Source of the DNA: QAND01 sp003150225
GTDB lineage: Bacteria > Bacillota > Clostridia > Christensenellales > QAND01
Reading direction: 5' to 3'
DNA: 64,000 bases
NCBI RefSeq assembly: GCF_044357945.1
Contig: NZ_CP076563.1
Coordinates: 558,001 to 622,000 of the forward strand
Each line of letters opens with the position of its first letter. Position 1 is the first letter of the stretch. The position numbers were made by a program, and so were the translations under genes. Shown here piece after piece: positions 15,889-24,886 of the stretch. The notes beneath the pieces were generated by a model. It saw only the letters and a list, made by a program, of their open reading frames with translations. It had not been told where the DNA came from and made no database searches.

Positions 15889-16472
15889 GCCAGGGTCCCC
15901 TTTGTACTGGGGATCTCCATGGTGCGGCCATCCATCCGGGTGGCTGCGTCCAAAGCGCGGGCAAACGCCTTGAAAACCCCCTCAATTTTATGGTGGTCAT
16001 TCTTTCCATAGGGCACCTGGATATGAAGGGTAACCCCCGCGGCAAAGGCCAGGCCCCGAAAAAATTCCTCGGTAAGCTGCACGTCGAATTCTCCGCAGGC
16101 CGGGCCGGTGTAATCGCACTGGAACACCAAATAGGGCCGGCCTGAAAGGTCCAAATGCACCACCGCCAGACTCTCATCCATAGGAACGGTAAAGGATCCA
16201 TAGCGGCAGATGCCGGCCTTGTTTCCCAGAGCCTCTCCAATGGCAGTGCCAAGGACAATCCCTGCATCCTCCACAGTGTGGTGGCCATCCACATCCAAGT
16301 CCCCTTTGCAGGCTATTTCAAGATCAAAATATCCATGTTTAGCAAATAGGGTCAACATATGATTGAAAAAACCAATGCCGGTATCGGCATGGCATTTACC
16401 AGTACCGTCCAAATTGATGGATACGGCAATATTCGTCTCCCCGGTCTTTCTCTGATAAACGCTTTGACGCAT
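15885..16472 (-). CDS. hisB: Imidazoleglycerol-phosphate dehydratase
   Basis: 195 residues, the monofunctional IGPD (no phosphatase domain). The two metal-binding HHxxED motifs appear as DGHHTVEDAGI (about 62) and KNDHHKIEGVFKAFARAL (about 160). ATG follows GAGGAGG formed by the last hisD codons. Confidence 0.97.
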   Translation of the reverse strand: MRQSVYQRKTGETNIAVSINLDGTGKCHADTGIGFFNHMLTLFAKHGYFDLEIACKGDLDVDGHHTVEDAGIVLGTAIGEALGNKAGICRYGSFTVPMDESLAVVHLDLSGRPYLVFQCDYTGPACGEFDVQLTEEFFRGLAFAAGVTLHIQVPYGKNDHHKIEGVFKAFARALDAATRMDGRTMEIPSTKGTLA

Positions 16473-16474
16473 CG

Positions 16475-17758
16475 TTATTCCTCCTCAAACCGAACGGCTA
16501 CCGCCCGGCCGTGGGCCTGGAGCCCTTCCGCTTGCGCAAATGCAAGGATATCGTCCTTTACCTCCCGCAGCCGCTCTTTATTATAGCACAAAACGCTGCT
16601 GCGCTTGACAAAATCATACACCCCTAATGGCGAGGAAAACCGGCTGGTGCCGCAGGTGGGCAGCACATGGTTGGTTCCCGCCAGATAGTCTCCTAAGGGC
16701 TCTGGGGTATATCCTCCCAAGAAAATTCCCCCAGCATTCTCGATCATTTCCAAGGCCTCCTGGGGATTGTCCAGTACCAGTTCCAAATGCTCGGGACCCA
16801 TCCGGTTGCAGAATTCACAGCATTCCAGAAGGGAGTTTAACACCACCACTCCGCCATACTCCGCCAGAGAGGCCGCGGCCATCTCCTGGCGCTCCAGTTC
16901 CCCCGCCTGGCGCTCCAGCTCCCGATGAACACGCTCAGCCAAGCCATCGTCCCAGGTAAGGCAAACGGCGGCAGCCAGCCGATCATGTTCCGCCTGGCTG
17001 TAAAGGTCGGCGGCCACGTGTCGGGGATTGGCCGACCCATCGGCAATCACCATGATCTCACTGGGCCCAGCGATGGAATCAATGCCAACGGCGCCAAATA
17101 CCAGCCGCTTCGCCATGGCCACATAGGCGTTGCCCGGTCCTGTGATCTTGTCCACCCGTGGTACCGACGCCGTCCCGTACGCAAAGGCCGCGATGGCCTG
17201 GGCGCCACCCATCCGAAAGATCCCGTTTACTCCCGCTTCCTGTGCTGCCACAAGGGTAAGCGGGTTCATCCGTCCCCCTTTTGCAGGGGTCGCCATATAG
17301 AGCTCTTTTACCCCGGCAATTTTAGCGGGAATTGCGTTCATCAATACGCTGCTGGGATAGCTTGCGGTGCCGCCCGGCACATAGATGCCCACCCGGCGGA
17401 TGGGCAGTACCCGCTGAGCCAAAAGGACGCCGTCCTTTTCCACTCGGTATCCCGTCTCCCGCTGGTTGATATGGTACTCCTTCAGGTTAACAATGGCTTT
17501 GCGGATGGCGGCAAGCTGCTCCGGCGTCACCGCCTCGTAAGCCCGCTCAAGCTCCTCCTCCCCCACGCGAATGGGGAAGCGCTCATAGTCGGTGCCGTCA
17601 AACTCCAGGGTATATTGGGATAGAGCCTCATCCCCCTGGATCCGCACCCGGTTCACCATCTCCCGGACGGCCTCGTAGACGGCGCCCTCCTCCATCACCG
17701 CCCGCTGTTCCAACCGGCGGAAAAGGGCCTCCGCCTCGGCCACGCCCCGATAGATCAT
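16475..17758 (-). CDS. hisD: Histidinol dehydrogenase
   Basis: 427 residues, from ATG at 17756-17758 overlapping the hisG stop by 4 bp. It has the NAD and zinc-site blocks YVPGGTASYPSSVLMNAIPAK, KITGPGNAYVAMAKR, SQAEHD and GPEHLEL. It carries out the two last oxidation steps, L-histidinol to histidine. Upstream in-frame sequence overlaps hisG and is not part of the gene. Confidence 0.97.
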   Translation of the reverse strand: MIYRGVAEAEALFRRLEQRAVMEEGAVYEAVREMVNRVRIQGDEALSQYTLEFDGTDYERFPIRVGEEELERAYEAVTPEQLAAIRKAIVNLKEYHINQRETGYRVEKDGVLLAQRVLPIRRVGIYVPGGTASYPSSVLMNAIPAKIAGVKELYMATPAKGGRMNPLTLVAAQEAGVNGIFRMGGAQAIAAFAYGTASVPRVDKITGPGNAYVAMAKRLVFGAVGIDSIAGPSEIMVIADGSANPRHVAADLYSQAEHDRLAAAVCLTWDDGLAERVHRELERQAGELERQEMAAASLAEYGGVVVLNSLLECCEFCNRMGPEHLELVLDNPQEALEMIENAGGIFLGGYTPEPLGDYLAGTNHVLPTCGTSRFSSPLGVYDFVKRSSVLCYNKERLREVKDDILAFAQAEGLQAHGRAVAVRFEEE

Positions 17759-18381
17759 CTCGATTCCTCCAAATTCCGGCGAATCCCCTGAATGGCCGGC
17801 GCAATGATGTCCGATTTGGTCTTCAAGGACACCCGGTTGACGCAAAGGCGGCTGCTGACGGGACAAATGTCCTCCAACACCACCAACCCGTTTTCATCCA
17901 GGGTGCGGCCGCTCTCCACGATGTCCAAAATCACATCGCTGAGCTTCAAAATGGGACCCAGCTCCACGGATCCCGAAAGCTTGATGATCTCCGCGCTGCA
18001 TCCTCGGTCCCGATACAGCTTCCGGGCAAAGGCGGGATATTTCGTGGCCACTCGGATGCCGCTCCGGAAGGGATCGGTATCCGCATACCCTGCGATGGAC
18101 AGCCTGCATTTCCCAAACCCCAGATCCAACATCTCCAGGATATTGGCCCCGCTCTCTAGGAGGGTATCTTTTCCGCAGATACCCATATCCGCCACGCCGT
18201 GCTCCACATATACCGGTACGTCCACCGGCTTTACGATGAGAAAGTCAGCGATTTCCCCAGGAATCACCAGCAGCCGGCTATTCTCCTCTAGATCGGGAGC
18301 GGTGATGCCCACCTTCCGAAACACATCCATGGACTTTTGAAACAGGCGCCCCTTCGCCAGGGCGATGGTAATCCGGCCCAT
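17755..18381 (-). CDS. hisG: ATP phosphoribosyltransferase, short form
   Basis: 208 residues, the short HisG that lacks the C-terminal ACT-like domain and needs HisZ. Key blocks: ALAKGRLFQKSMD and the PRPP loop near DVILDIVESGRTLDENGL. It catalyses the first, feedback-controlled step. Start follows GGGAGGTG; 3 bp gap from hisZ, consistent with the HisG/HisZ complex. Confidence 0.97.
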   Translation of the reverse strand: MGRITIALAKGRLFQKSMDVFRKVGITAPDLEENSRLLVIPGEIADFLIVKPVDVPVYVEHGVADMGICGKDTLLESGANILEMLDLGFGKCRLSIAGYADTDPFRSGIRVATKYPAFARKLYRDRGCSAEIIKLSGSVELGPILKLSDVILDIVESGRTLDENGLVVLEDICPVSSRLCVNRVSLKTKSDIIAPAIQGIRRNLEESR

Positions 18382-18384
18382 CTA

Positions 18385-19581
18385 TCACACCTCCCACCGG
18401 GCGGTCAACTTGCCGTCCCGGTAATACAAGCCGCAAGCGGGTTGTAACCGCCGGGCTTCCTCCAAAAAGGCCTCCTGGGTTTTTGCGTAACTGAGAGCAA
18501 CGGTCTTTCCCTCCTGCTGCAGCTGGGAAGCCTGCAAAAAGAGTTCCTCTCCTCCCTCCTGACAGCCTATAAGGCAATCCAGCCTAGGCCGCTTGGGAAG
18601 GACTTCCATACGCTCCAGCACATAGAGAGCGTTGCCCACCCCCATGGCAAAACCCACTGCCGCCATGGGACGCGCAAACTGTGCCATCAGGGTATCATAG
18701 CGACCGCCAGATAAAAGGCTAAAGCCCAGCAGAGGACTCATCCCCCGAAAGACCATTCCGGTATAGTAATCCAAATTGGGAGCCATGCCCAGATCCACCG
18801 ACACCGTAAAGGGAAGTTCCATGGCCTTTACAATGGCGCAGACCCGCTCCAAATACTCCACGATTGCAGTGCATCCAGGAATAGGAAAACGCTTCCGCGC
18901 CCGATCCAGCACCGACTCATCCCCAAACAGGTAGACCAACTCCGTAAAATGTCCAATAGCAGCCTCATCCAGCCCTTGAACCTCCAAATAGGCCGCAAGC
19001 TCCGTTTCGTTTTTTTCATCCAACAAGGCGCCCACGATCGCCGTTTGCTCGGGACTTAAGCCCACATCTTGGCAAACCGCTTGGAGAAAACCGACATGTC
19101 CCAGATCCAGGACGAAATCCTGGATTCCTAAGGATAGCAGCGCCTGCGCCGCGGTTAAGAGGATCTCCGCGTCGGCCTCCGGGCCTTCTGCGCCCAGCAG
19201 TTCACAGCCGGCCTGGGTAAACTCCCGGCGTTTCATGCCGTATTCCTGCTCCATGCCATAGGCATTGCCGATATAACAATAGCGCTGTACTCCCGTCCGT
19301 CCCGGGCGAACGGCTGCCATCCGGGCCACAGGCATGGTAAGATCCGGCCGCAGGGCCAACATCCGACCGTCTTGATCAAAAAACCGCACGGTGGATTCCT
19401 CTCGAATTCCCCCCATCTCTCCTTTAAAGGTGTCAAAATATTCTAAAGACGGGGTTTCCACCTCCTCGAATCCTCTCTTGAGAAAACATCCTCTTAGGGT
19501 ATCCTCAATCCTCCGTTTGCCGTACGCCGTATCGCCATAAAAATCCGAAACCCCTTGGGGAATCTGCAACCGATTTTCCAT
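18385..19581 (-). CDS. hisZ: ATP phosphoribosyltransferase regulatory subunit
   Basis: 398 residues, HisRS-like fold without tRNA-charging function: PQGVSDFYGDTAYGKRRIED at the start, LRPDLTMPVARMAA (about 78) and ERMEVLPKRP. HisZ binds short HisG and gives histidine sensitivity. The C-terminus (residues 325-398) is an anticodon-domain relic. First gene of the his operon. Confidence 0.93.
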   Translation of the reverse strand: MENRLQIPQGVSDFYGDTAYGKRRIEDTLRGCFLKRGFEEVETPSLEYFDTFKGEMGGIREESTVRFFDQDGRMLALRPDLTMPVARMAAVRPGRTGVQRYCYIGNAYGMEQEYGMKRREFTQAGCELLGAEGPEADAEILLTAAQALLSLGIQDFVLDLGHVGFLQAVCQDVGLSPEQTAIVGALLDEKNETELAAYLEVQGLDEAAIGHFTELVYLFGDESVLDRARKRFPIPGCTAIVEYLERVCAIVKAMELPFTVSVDLGMAPNLDYYTGMVFRGMSPLLGFSLLSGGRYDTLMAQFARPMAAVGFAMGVGNALYVLERMEVLPKRPRLDCLIGCQEGGEELFLQASQLQQEGKTVALSYAKTQEAFLEEARRLQPACGLYYRDGKLTARWEV

Positions 19582-19636
19582 TTTACGCCTCGCATTCGTA
19601 TAGCATCGTAGTAAATCGTAAAACTAATTTGATGGT

Positions 19637-19665
19637 AGTATACCCTGGGCTACCGGTCCTGTCAA
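19637..19665 (-). promoter_or_regulatory. Promoter of the his operon
   Basis: TTGACA (19660-19665), 17-bp spacer, TATACT (19637-19642) on the minus strand. I see no T-box or other leader before hisZ in the 50 bp that follow. Confidence 0.8.
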
Positions 19666-19678
19666 GGGAGGATTTCCC

Positions 19679-19858
19679 CTAGTCATCCCAAAGGTTCGGC
19701 GGTGCTTGACAGAGGGCCTGCTGCGCGGCGATGGTGGCAAGCGTGTCCCCCAGCTGCGCAAAAATGGAGGCCAAAAGCGCTATTTCGTCCGCATCCCGTC
19801 CCTCGGCAAGGGTCGCGGCCAGAGCGGTGATGGATAGTATCAACTCATTGCAATGCAT
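19679..19858 (-). CDS. Small conserved-type protein, DUF6774-like
   Basis: 59 residues, MHCNELILSITALAATLAEG, then DEIALLASIFAQLGDTLATIAAQ. ATG follows AGAGGTG. The EIALLAxxFxQLGDTLATI pattern is one I recognise from short Clostridia proteins (DUF6774 type) of unknown role; the domain match is from memory. Too short for many gene callers. Confidence 0.72.
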   Translation of the reverse strand: MHCNELILSITALAATLAEGRDADEIALLASIFAQLGDTLATIAAQQALCQAPPNLWDD

Positions 19859-19912
19859 GGAATCACCTCTCTGTACAATATGCCGGTTTCACCGTAGGGG
19901 CCAGGCCAAAAC

Positions 19913-19942
19913 TAAAAGAAGCCCAGAATCGTTCCTGGGCCT
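19913..19942 (-). terminator. Terminator after the first SASP gene
   Basis: Stem GCCCAGGA/TTCTGGGC with TTCTTTT following on the minus strand. Confidence 0.75.
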
Positions 19943-19962
19943 CTTTCTATTTCATAGCTGCC

Positions 19963-20163
19963 TTACCGGCCGCTCATCTGGCTTTCCATTTCCTCGATAA
20001 CCCGACGGGTGATGTTGCCACCGATCCGGCCGGCCTCACGGGAAGTGATATCGCCGTTGTAGCCCTGCTTCAGGGTGATGCCCAGCTCGCTGGCCACCTC
20101 GTTCTTCAGCTGACTGAGGGCCTGCTTGTTGGCTTTGGAACTGCTGGAAGAATTCTGCATCAT
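19963..20163 (-). CDS. Alpha/beta-type small acid-soluble spore protein
   Basis: 66 residues with the family core: LKNEVASELGITLKQGYNGDITSREAGRIGG, including the GPR protease region (ELGI) and the second DNA-contact block. SASPs coat spore DNA and protect it from UV and heat. AAAGGAG precedes the start. A second SASP gene lies 39 bp upstream. Confidence 0.95.
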   Translation of the reverse strand: MMQNSSSSSKANKQALSQLKNEVASELGITLKQGYNGDITSREAGRIGGNITRRVIEEMESQMSGR

Positions 20164-20202
20164 GTGTCACTCCTTTCCCAAGTATTTTCTATCTTTCGTT
20201 GC

Positions 20203-20391
20203 TTATTTGCCGTGCTTGGCATAATACTCATCGAACATCCGCTTTACCATATATCCACCGACGGAACCGTTCTCCTTAGCGGTGTTATCGCCGTTATAAC
20301 CGTCCTTCAGGGTCACACCAATCTCGTTGGCCACTTCGTACTTCATCTTATCCAAAGCGCCCTGAGCCTGTCCTTTGCTCTTGCTAGTCAA
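20203..20391 (-). CDS. Alpha/beta-type small acid-soluble spore protein, TTG start
   Basis: 62 residues, MKYEVANEIGVTLKDGYNGDNTAKENGSVGGYMVKRM. Start TTG at 20389-20391 has an ideal AAGGAGGTGA 6 nt upstream; there is no ATG nearby in frame. Tandem paralogue of the gene below, with a different C-terminus. Expected forespore expression; promoter not resolved. Confidence 0.94.
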   Translation of the reverse strand: MTSKSKGQAQGALDKMKYEVANEIGVTLKDGYNGDNTAKENGSVGGYMVKRMFDEYYAKHGK

Positions 20392-20527
20392 CGTGAGTCA
20401 CCTCCTTTTTTCTTTGCCTGCACTCTGTTTACGTGCAGTATTAATTTGTCCATTTTCTTGCGCAATACCCATGTAACTAATTCCAGTTTTCTCGCATTGT
20501 TCCATCGTTTTTTTCAGCTGTTTCCGC

Positions 20528-20562
20528 AAAAAAAATGAGCGTCGATCCATAGGATCGACGCT
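20528..20562 (-). terminator. Terminator after recG
   Basis: Ten-base perfect stem AGCGTCGATC/GATCGACGCT around CATA/TATG, then T8 on the minus strand. Confidence 0.9.
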
Positions 20563-20609
20563 AGTTTCTGCCGCTTATCCCGCCCTTATTCCGTTAAAAT
20601 TTACCGGTT

Positions 20610-22658
20610 TTAATTTAGTATCACTTGATCCAATAGGCTTTGATATTTTTCCTTTGCTCGGGCCAACAGCCTATAGGCAAAGGCATCGCCGTATTGCCGG
20701 GATACAAAGACTTCCTCATAGGCGGACATAACCCGGTCCAGTATCCGGCCATCGATGGCAAAGTTCATGAAGAACAGATCGCTGCGTCCATGCTGCCATT
20801 GCCCCAATAGGGCGCCGGGGCCTCGGTTTTCCAAATCCATTCGGGCGATCTCAAATCCATCGTTGGTGGAACAAAAATCCACCAGCCGCTGGTTTTCCTC
20901 CCGTCCGCGGTTTAAAAGAAAGCAATAGGACTGCCGGTCTCCCCGGCCCACCCGTCCGCGGAGCTGATGGAGCTGCGCCAGGCCAAACCGATCCGCCCCG
21001 TCGATGACCATACAGGTGGCCTCTTTTACGTCCACTCCCACCTCGATGACGGTGGTGGATACCAACACGTCCAGCCGCCCTTGGGCAAAATCATCCATGG
21101 CGCTTTCCTTTTCCTTCTGCCGCATCCGGCCATGGAGATAGCCGATCCGCAGATCGGGCAGCTGATGGGAAAGCCGCTCATAGGCCTCCTTCACGGAGGT
21201 GGCCTCGCTCTCCCCTTCCCCCTCCTCGATGAGGGGACATACATAATAGGTGCGGTTGCCCGCGGCAGCCTCCTTGCGAATGAACTCCAAAAGTCCTTTT
21301 TCCTTGTGAGGCGGCACCAGATGAGTACGGACCGGCCGTCTGCCGCCCGGCAGCTCATCCATGACGATAACATCCAGATCCCCATAGATAATCAACGCCA
21401 GTGTTCGGGGAATGGGTGTGGCACTCATCACGATAAAATGGGGCGATACCCCTTTCTGCTGCAGAACCGCCCGTTGGCGTACCCCAAACCGGTGCTGCTC
21501 ATCCGCCACCGCCAAAGCCAGCTCGGAGAACTCCACATCCTTTTGAATCATGGCATGGGTACCGATAAGAATCTGGATTTCTCCAGAGCGGACCTCCTTC
21601 AGCAGCTGGTCTCGCTCCGCCTTTTTCATTCCGCTGGTGAGCAGCCCCACACGAATACCCAGCGGAGAGAAAAAAGCCTTGGCGTTCTCATAATGCTGAC
21701 GGCACAGGATTTCCGTTGGAGCCAGCAGAGCTCCTTGAACCCCGCTCAAAGCGGCGGCATAGAGGGCATAAAAGGCCACCACCGTTTTTCCGCTTCCCAC
21801 ATCTCCCTGTAAAAGCGCCTGGTAGCTGGCCTCTCCTGCGATTCCCCGCCGGATGTCCGCCATGGCCCGGGATTGAGCGCCGGTGGGCACAAAGGAAAGA
21901 TTGTCCAAAAATCGTCGTTCCGCCTCCTCCCCCATCCGAAGGGGAATGGATCTTTCCCTTTGGCTTTCCTTATTCCGCGTCATAAAGGCTTTGAGCAGAA
22001 GAATTTCATAGAAGGAGATGGTGGAGACGCTGCGATCCCTTTCCTCCTGATCCGCCGGGAAATGAGCGGAATAATAAGCCTGTTCCAGGGGCATCAGCTG
22101 GTATTTCTGCACAAAATCCTCTGGCGCCATAAGCCGCAGCTGGTCCCCATATTTTTTGAATGTGGATTTCAGCAGCTTTCGCAATACCCCCTGGGATAGT
22201 CCTTTGGTGCTGCGGTATACCGGCAGAAGCCGGGCACCCTCTCCTTCAGACAGCTTTTCCACCATGGGAGTATTGATGCGAATCTCTCCCCGGTAGTATT
22301 CCGGCTTTCCATAGATATAATAGCTTTCCCCCTCCTGGATGTTTCCGGCCATATAGGGCTGGTTGTACCAGCAGAGGTAGATGCTGCCGGTATGATCCCC
22401 AGCTTTAACCCGAATCATGGAGAAATTCCGGCGAATGTATTGAACCTTGGGAGCGGTTATGATGGTAAGTACGCCAAACCAGGGCACGGATACCTCCATG
22501 CCCTCCACGGTGCGCAAGTCGGTCAGGTCCCGGTAGGTTCGGGGCATGTAGCACAACAGTTCCTCCACTGTGGTGATGCCCAGCTTACTTAGCTGTTCCC
22601 GCCTGGCCGCTCCGATGCCTTTGATGCTCTCAATGCCGTCCGTCAGCAAACCACTCAC
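20610..22658 (-). CDS. recG: ATP-dependent DNA helicase RecG
   Basis: 682 residues from GTG at 22658, which has GGAG 6 nt upstream. The wedge/OB domain is in the first 240 residues; helicase motifs follow: GDVGSGKTVVA (motif I), DEQHRFG (II), SATPIP (III), QLRGRVGRG (VI). RecG remodels stalled forks and Holliday junctions. Upstream in-frame codons reach into the preceding terminator and are excluded. It follows yloU-fakA in the order seen in Bacillus (without sdaA). Confidence 0.95.
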   Translation of the reverse strand: MSGLLTDGIESIKGIGAARREQLSKLGITTVEELLCYMPRTYRDLTDLRTVEGMEVSVPWFGVLTIITAPKVQYIRRNFSMIRVKAGDHTGSIYLCWYNQPYMAGNIQEGESYYIYGKPEYYRGEIRINTPMVEKLSEGEGARLLPVYRSTKGLSQGVLRKLLKSTFKKYGDQLRLMAPEDFVQKYQLMPLEQAYYSAHFPADQEERDRSVSTISFYEILLLKAFMTRNKESQRERSIPLRMGEEAERRFLDNLSFVPTGAQSRAMADIRRGIAGEASYQALLQGDVGSGKTVVAFYALYAAALSGVQGALLAPTEILCRQHYENAKAFFSPLGIRVGLLTSGMKKAERDQLLKEVRSGEIQILIGTHAMIQKDVEFSELALAVADEQHRFGVRQRAVLQQKGVSPHFIVMSATPIPRTLALIIYGDLDVIVMDELPGGRRPVRTHLVPPHKEKGLLEFIRKEAAAGNRTYYVCPLIEEGEGESEATSVKEAYERLSHQLPDLRIGYLHGRMRQKEKESAMDDFAQGRLDVLVSTTVIEVGVDVKEATCMVIDGADRFGLAQLHQLRGRVGRGDRQSYCFLLNRGREENQRLVDFCSTNDGFEIARMDLENRGPGALLGQWQHGRSDLFFMNFAIDGRILDRVMSAYEEVFVSRQYGDAFAYRLLARAKEKYQSLLDQVILN

Positions 22659-22675
22659 CCTTTGCTCCATAAGGA

Positions 22676-22702
22676 AAAAGAGGGGCAACGCCCCCCTTTT
22701 TC
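22676..22702 (-). terminator. Hairpin between the fakA-like gene and recG
   Basis: Stem AAAAAGGGGGGC/GCCCCTCTTTTT, 14 bp after the stop of the fakA-like gene. It should cut recG expression relative to the upstream genes. Confidence 0.8.
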
Positions 22703-22715
22703 CATCCATATTTGT

Positions 22716-24350
22716 TTACTCCACACTAAAAATATAGTAGTAGACCGGCTGCCCGCCAAAGTAGACCTGGACCTCGCAGTCCGGAAACCGCTCCTCAAGG
22801 GCCTCGCAAAGGGCATTGGCGTCCTCCTCCTGGACCCCTTCTCCATAGAAGATGCTGATAACCTCTCGGTCCTCGTTCATCATCTGCTCCAAAAGCTGCA
22901 GAGAAACCTCCTGGGTTTCCTGGCCTTTGACCACCATATCCCCATTGAACAGGCCGATGATGTCCCCTTCCTCCACAGTCAAGCCGTTCATGGAGGAGTT
23001 GCGCACCGCAAAGGTGATCTGGCCGCAATCCACATCGAGAATGGCGCTGTTCATGGCCGCCACATTCTCCTCGAAGGACATCTCGGGATTAAAAGCCAGC
23101 GCGCCGCTGATGCCCTGAGGCAGAGAACGGGTGGCGATAACGGCCACATTTTTCTCGGAAGCCTCCGCGGCCTGCTGGGCCGCCATGATGATATTTTTAT
23201 TGTTGGGGAAAACAAAGATGTTTTCCGAGGGCGCTTCCTCAATGGCGGTGAGAATATCCTCAATGCTGGGGTTCATGCTCTGACCCCCGGTAACCACCCG
23301 ATCCACCCCCAAGTCGGCAAACACAGTACTAAAGCCCTCCCCCGCCGATACCGAGATCATAGCAAAGGGCTTGGGCGGCTCGGCCGGTTCCTCCTCCCAG
23401 GAAGGGGTCTCGGACAAATTGGCGTTCTGCTCCCGCATATTGTCGATCTTGATGGCGGACAAATACCCTAGGGACAGGCCGTGCTGAAGGGCCTTTCCGG
23501 GATCATTGGTATGGACATGAACCTTAAGAAGATCGCCGCCGCCTACAACCAATACGCAGTCGCCCAGCTTCTCCAGCGCTTTCCGGAGCTGTTCCACCTG
23601 GGCCTCCCCCAGATTCCCCTTGGGCTGCTTGACAAAGAACTCGGTGCAGTAACCGAATTCAATGTCGGTATTGAGCTCCTCTGCCACCAGGCTGGGCCCG
23701 GTGATCTGAACCTCCTCTTCGGGCACGGGCTCCCCCATGAGGGCCATCTTAAACCCCCGGATGATCACCAGCAGGCCCATGCCACCGGCGTCCACCACGC
23801 CCGCCTCCTTTAAAACAGGAAGCATCTCGGGGGTCTTCTTCAGGGTTTCCTCCCCCATCTCAATCATGGCGTCGATGACGTACATCACATCGTTGTTCCG
23901 GGCAGAAGCGGCCTCCGCGGCCTCAGCCATGGAGCGGACCACCGTCAAAACGGTGCCCTCCTTGGGTTTCATCACCGCTTTATAGGCAGCCTCCACGCCG
24001 CCCCGCATGGCTTTTGCCAAAAGGACGCCGTCCATTTCGCCGGAAGCGCCGTCCACGCCTCTGGCAAAACCTCGAAAAATCTGGCTGAGAATCACGCCGC
24101 TGTTGCCTCGGGCTCCCTTGAGAGAACCCATGCTCATGGCGTTGGCCACATCTCCGATGGAATCGCTGGCACAGGCCCGCGCCTCCCGGGACGCGGTAGC
24201 AAGGGTAAGCGACATATTGACGCCGGTATCACCGTCCGGCACGGGGAAAACATTGAGGGCATCGATGGCCTTCTTGTTTTTTTCCAGATATGCGGAGGCC
24301 ACGCCCAGCATATCCTTGAGCTGATGGCCTCCAATCGTATTCACAGACAC
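22716..24350 (-). CDS. fakA: DAK2-domain kinase, FakA/YloV type
   Basis: 544 residues. An N-terminal DAK2 nucleotide-binding domain (VFPVPDGDTGVNMSLT, about 36; GNSGVILSQIFRG, about 82), a central domain, and a C-terminal DegV-like half (VDRVVTGGQSMNPSIEDILTAIE). FakA phosphorylates fatty acids bound to FakB partners for lipid synthesis; no fakB is in the window. Start GTG with AGGAGG upstream. Follows yloU by 28 bp. Confidence 0.92.
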   Translation of the reverse strand: MSVNTIGGHQLKDMLGVASAYLEKNKKAIDALNVFPVPDGDTGVNMSLTLATASREARACASDSIGDVANAMSMGSLKGARGNSGVILSQIFRGFARGVDGASGEMDGVLLAKAMRGGVEAAYKAVMKPKEGTVLTVVRSMAEAAEAASARNNDVMYVIDAMIEMGEETLKKTPEMLPVLKEAGVVDAGGMGLLVIIRGFKMALMGEPVPEEEVQITGPSLVAEELNTDIEFGYCTEFFVKQPKGNLGEAQVEQLRKALEKLGDCVLVVGGGDLLKVHVHTNDPGKALQHGLSLGYLSAIKIDNMREQNANLSETPSWEEEPAEPPKPFAMISVSAGEGFSTVFADLGVDRVVTGGQSMNPSIEDILTAIEEAPSENIFVFPNNKNIIMAAQQAAEASEKNVAVIATRSLPQGISGALAFNPEMSFEENVAAMNSAILDVDCGQITFAVRNSSMNGLTVEEGDIIGLFNGDMVVKGQETQEVSLQLLEQMMNEDREVISIFYGEGVQEEDANALCEALEERFPDCEVQVYFGGQPVYYYIFSVE

Positions 24351-24378
24351 CTTAAAATCCTCCTAAACCGTGATACCG

Positions 24379-24723
24379 TTAAACCCGGATACCGCGGATG
24401 ATAACATTGATATCGGCTACCGTTAGGCCCGTCATGTTTTCCACATGATAGCGGATATTGTTGATCACGGTTTCGGCCACCGCTTTGATGGATACTCCGT
24501 ACTGGACCACGAGGCTGATCTCAATCCGAACCTTTGCGTCCTCCATCGCTTGGACCCGGACCCCTTTGTCCACAGAATCCTTTTTCAGAAGATCGCTCCA
24601 TCCGTCGGAGGCGGCCAAACCAAGCACGCCAAAGCACTCGGTGGCGTTTACCCCGGCAATCTTCGCGATGACGCCCTCGGAAATATCTATGGTTCCCAGC
24701 TGACTGGGCAATCTAGCTGCCAT
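24379..24723 (-). CDS. yloU: Asp23/Gls24-family envelope stress protein
   Basis: 114 residues, LGTIDISEGVIAKIAGVNATECFGVLG then VQYGVSIKAVAETVINNIRYHVENMTGL, typical of Asp23/YloU. The family is tied to cell-envelope stress and commonly sits before the DAK2 kinase, as here. ATG follows AGGAG. Confidence 0.93.
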   Translation of the reverse strand: MAARLPSQLGTIDISEGVIAKIAGVNATECFGVLGLAASDGWSDLLKKDSVDKGVRVQAMEDAKVRIEISLVVQYGVSIKAVAETVINNIRYHVENMTGLTVADINVIIRGIRV

Positions 24724-24767
24724 GGTTTCTCCTCCTTTTCCATTGGATGCACTCCATTGGTCTCATT

Positions 24768-24796
24768 ATTTTACCCCAAATATGCAATGTTTGCAA
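24768..24796 (-). promoter_or_regulatory. Promoter of yloU-fakA
   Basis: TTGCAA (24791-24796), 17 bp, TAAAAT (24768-24773) on the minus strand, back to back with the rpmB promoter. Confidence 0.7.
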
Positions 24797-24823
24797 TTTT
24801 ATATTTTTATTGTGGAAAATTCC

Positions 24824-24852
24824 TTGCAAATTATAGGGCGAAATGCTAAAAT
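24824..24852 (+). promoter_or_regulatory. Promoter of rpmB
   Basis: TTGCAA (24824-24829), 17 bp, TAAAAT (24847-24852) on the plus strand. The same two hexamers as the divergent yloU promoter. Confidence 0.72.
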
Positions 24853-24886
24853 TAGCAACAGTCATGCGTATAGGGAGGTGTTTTGC

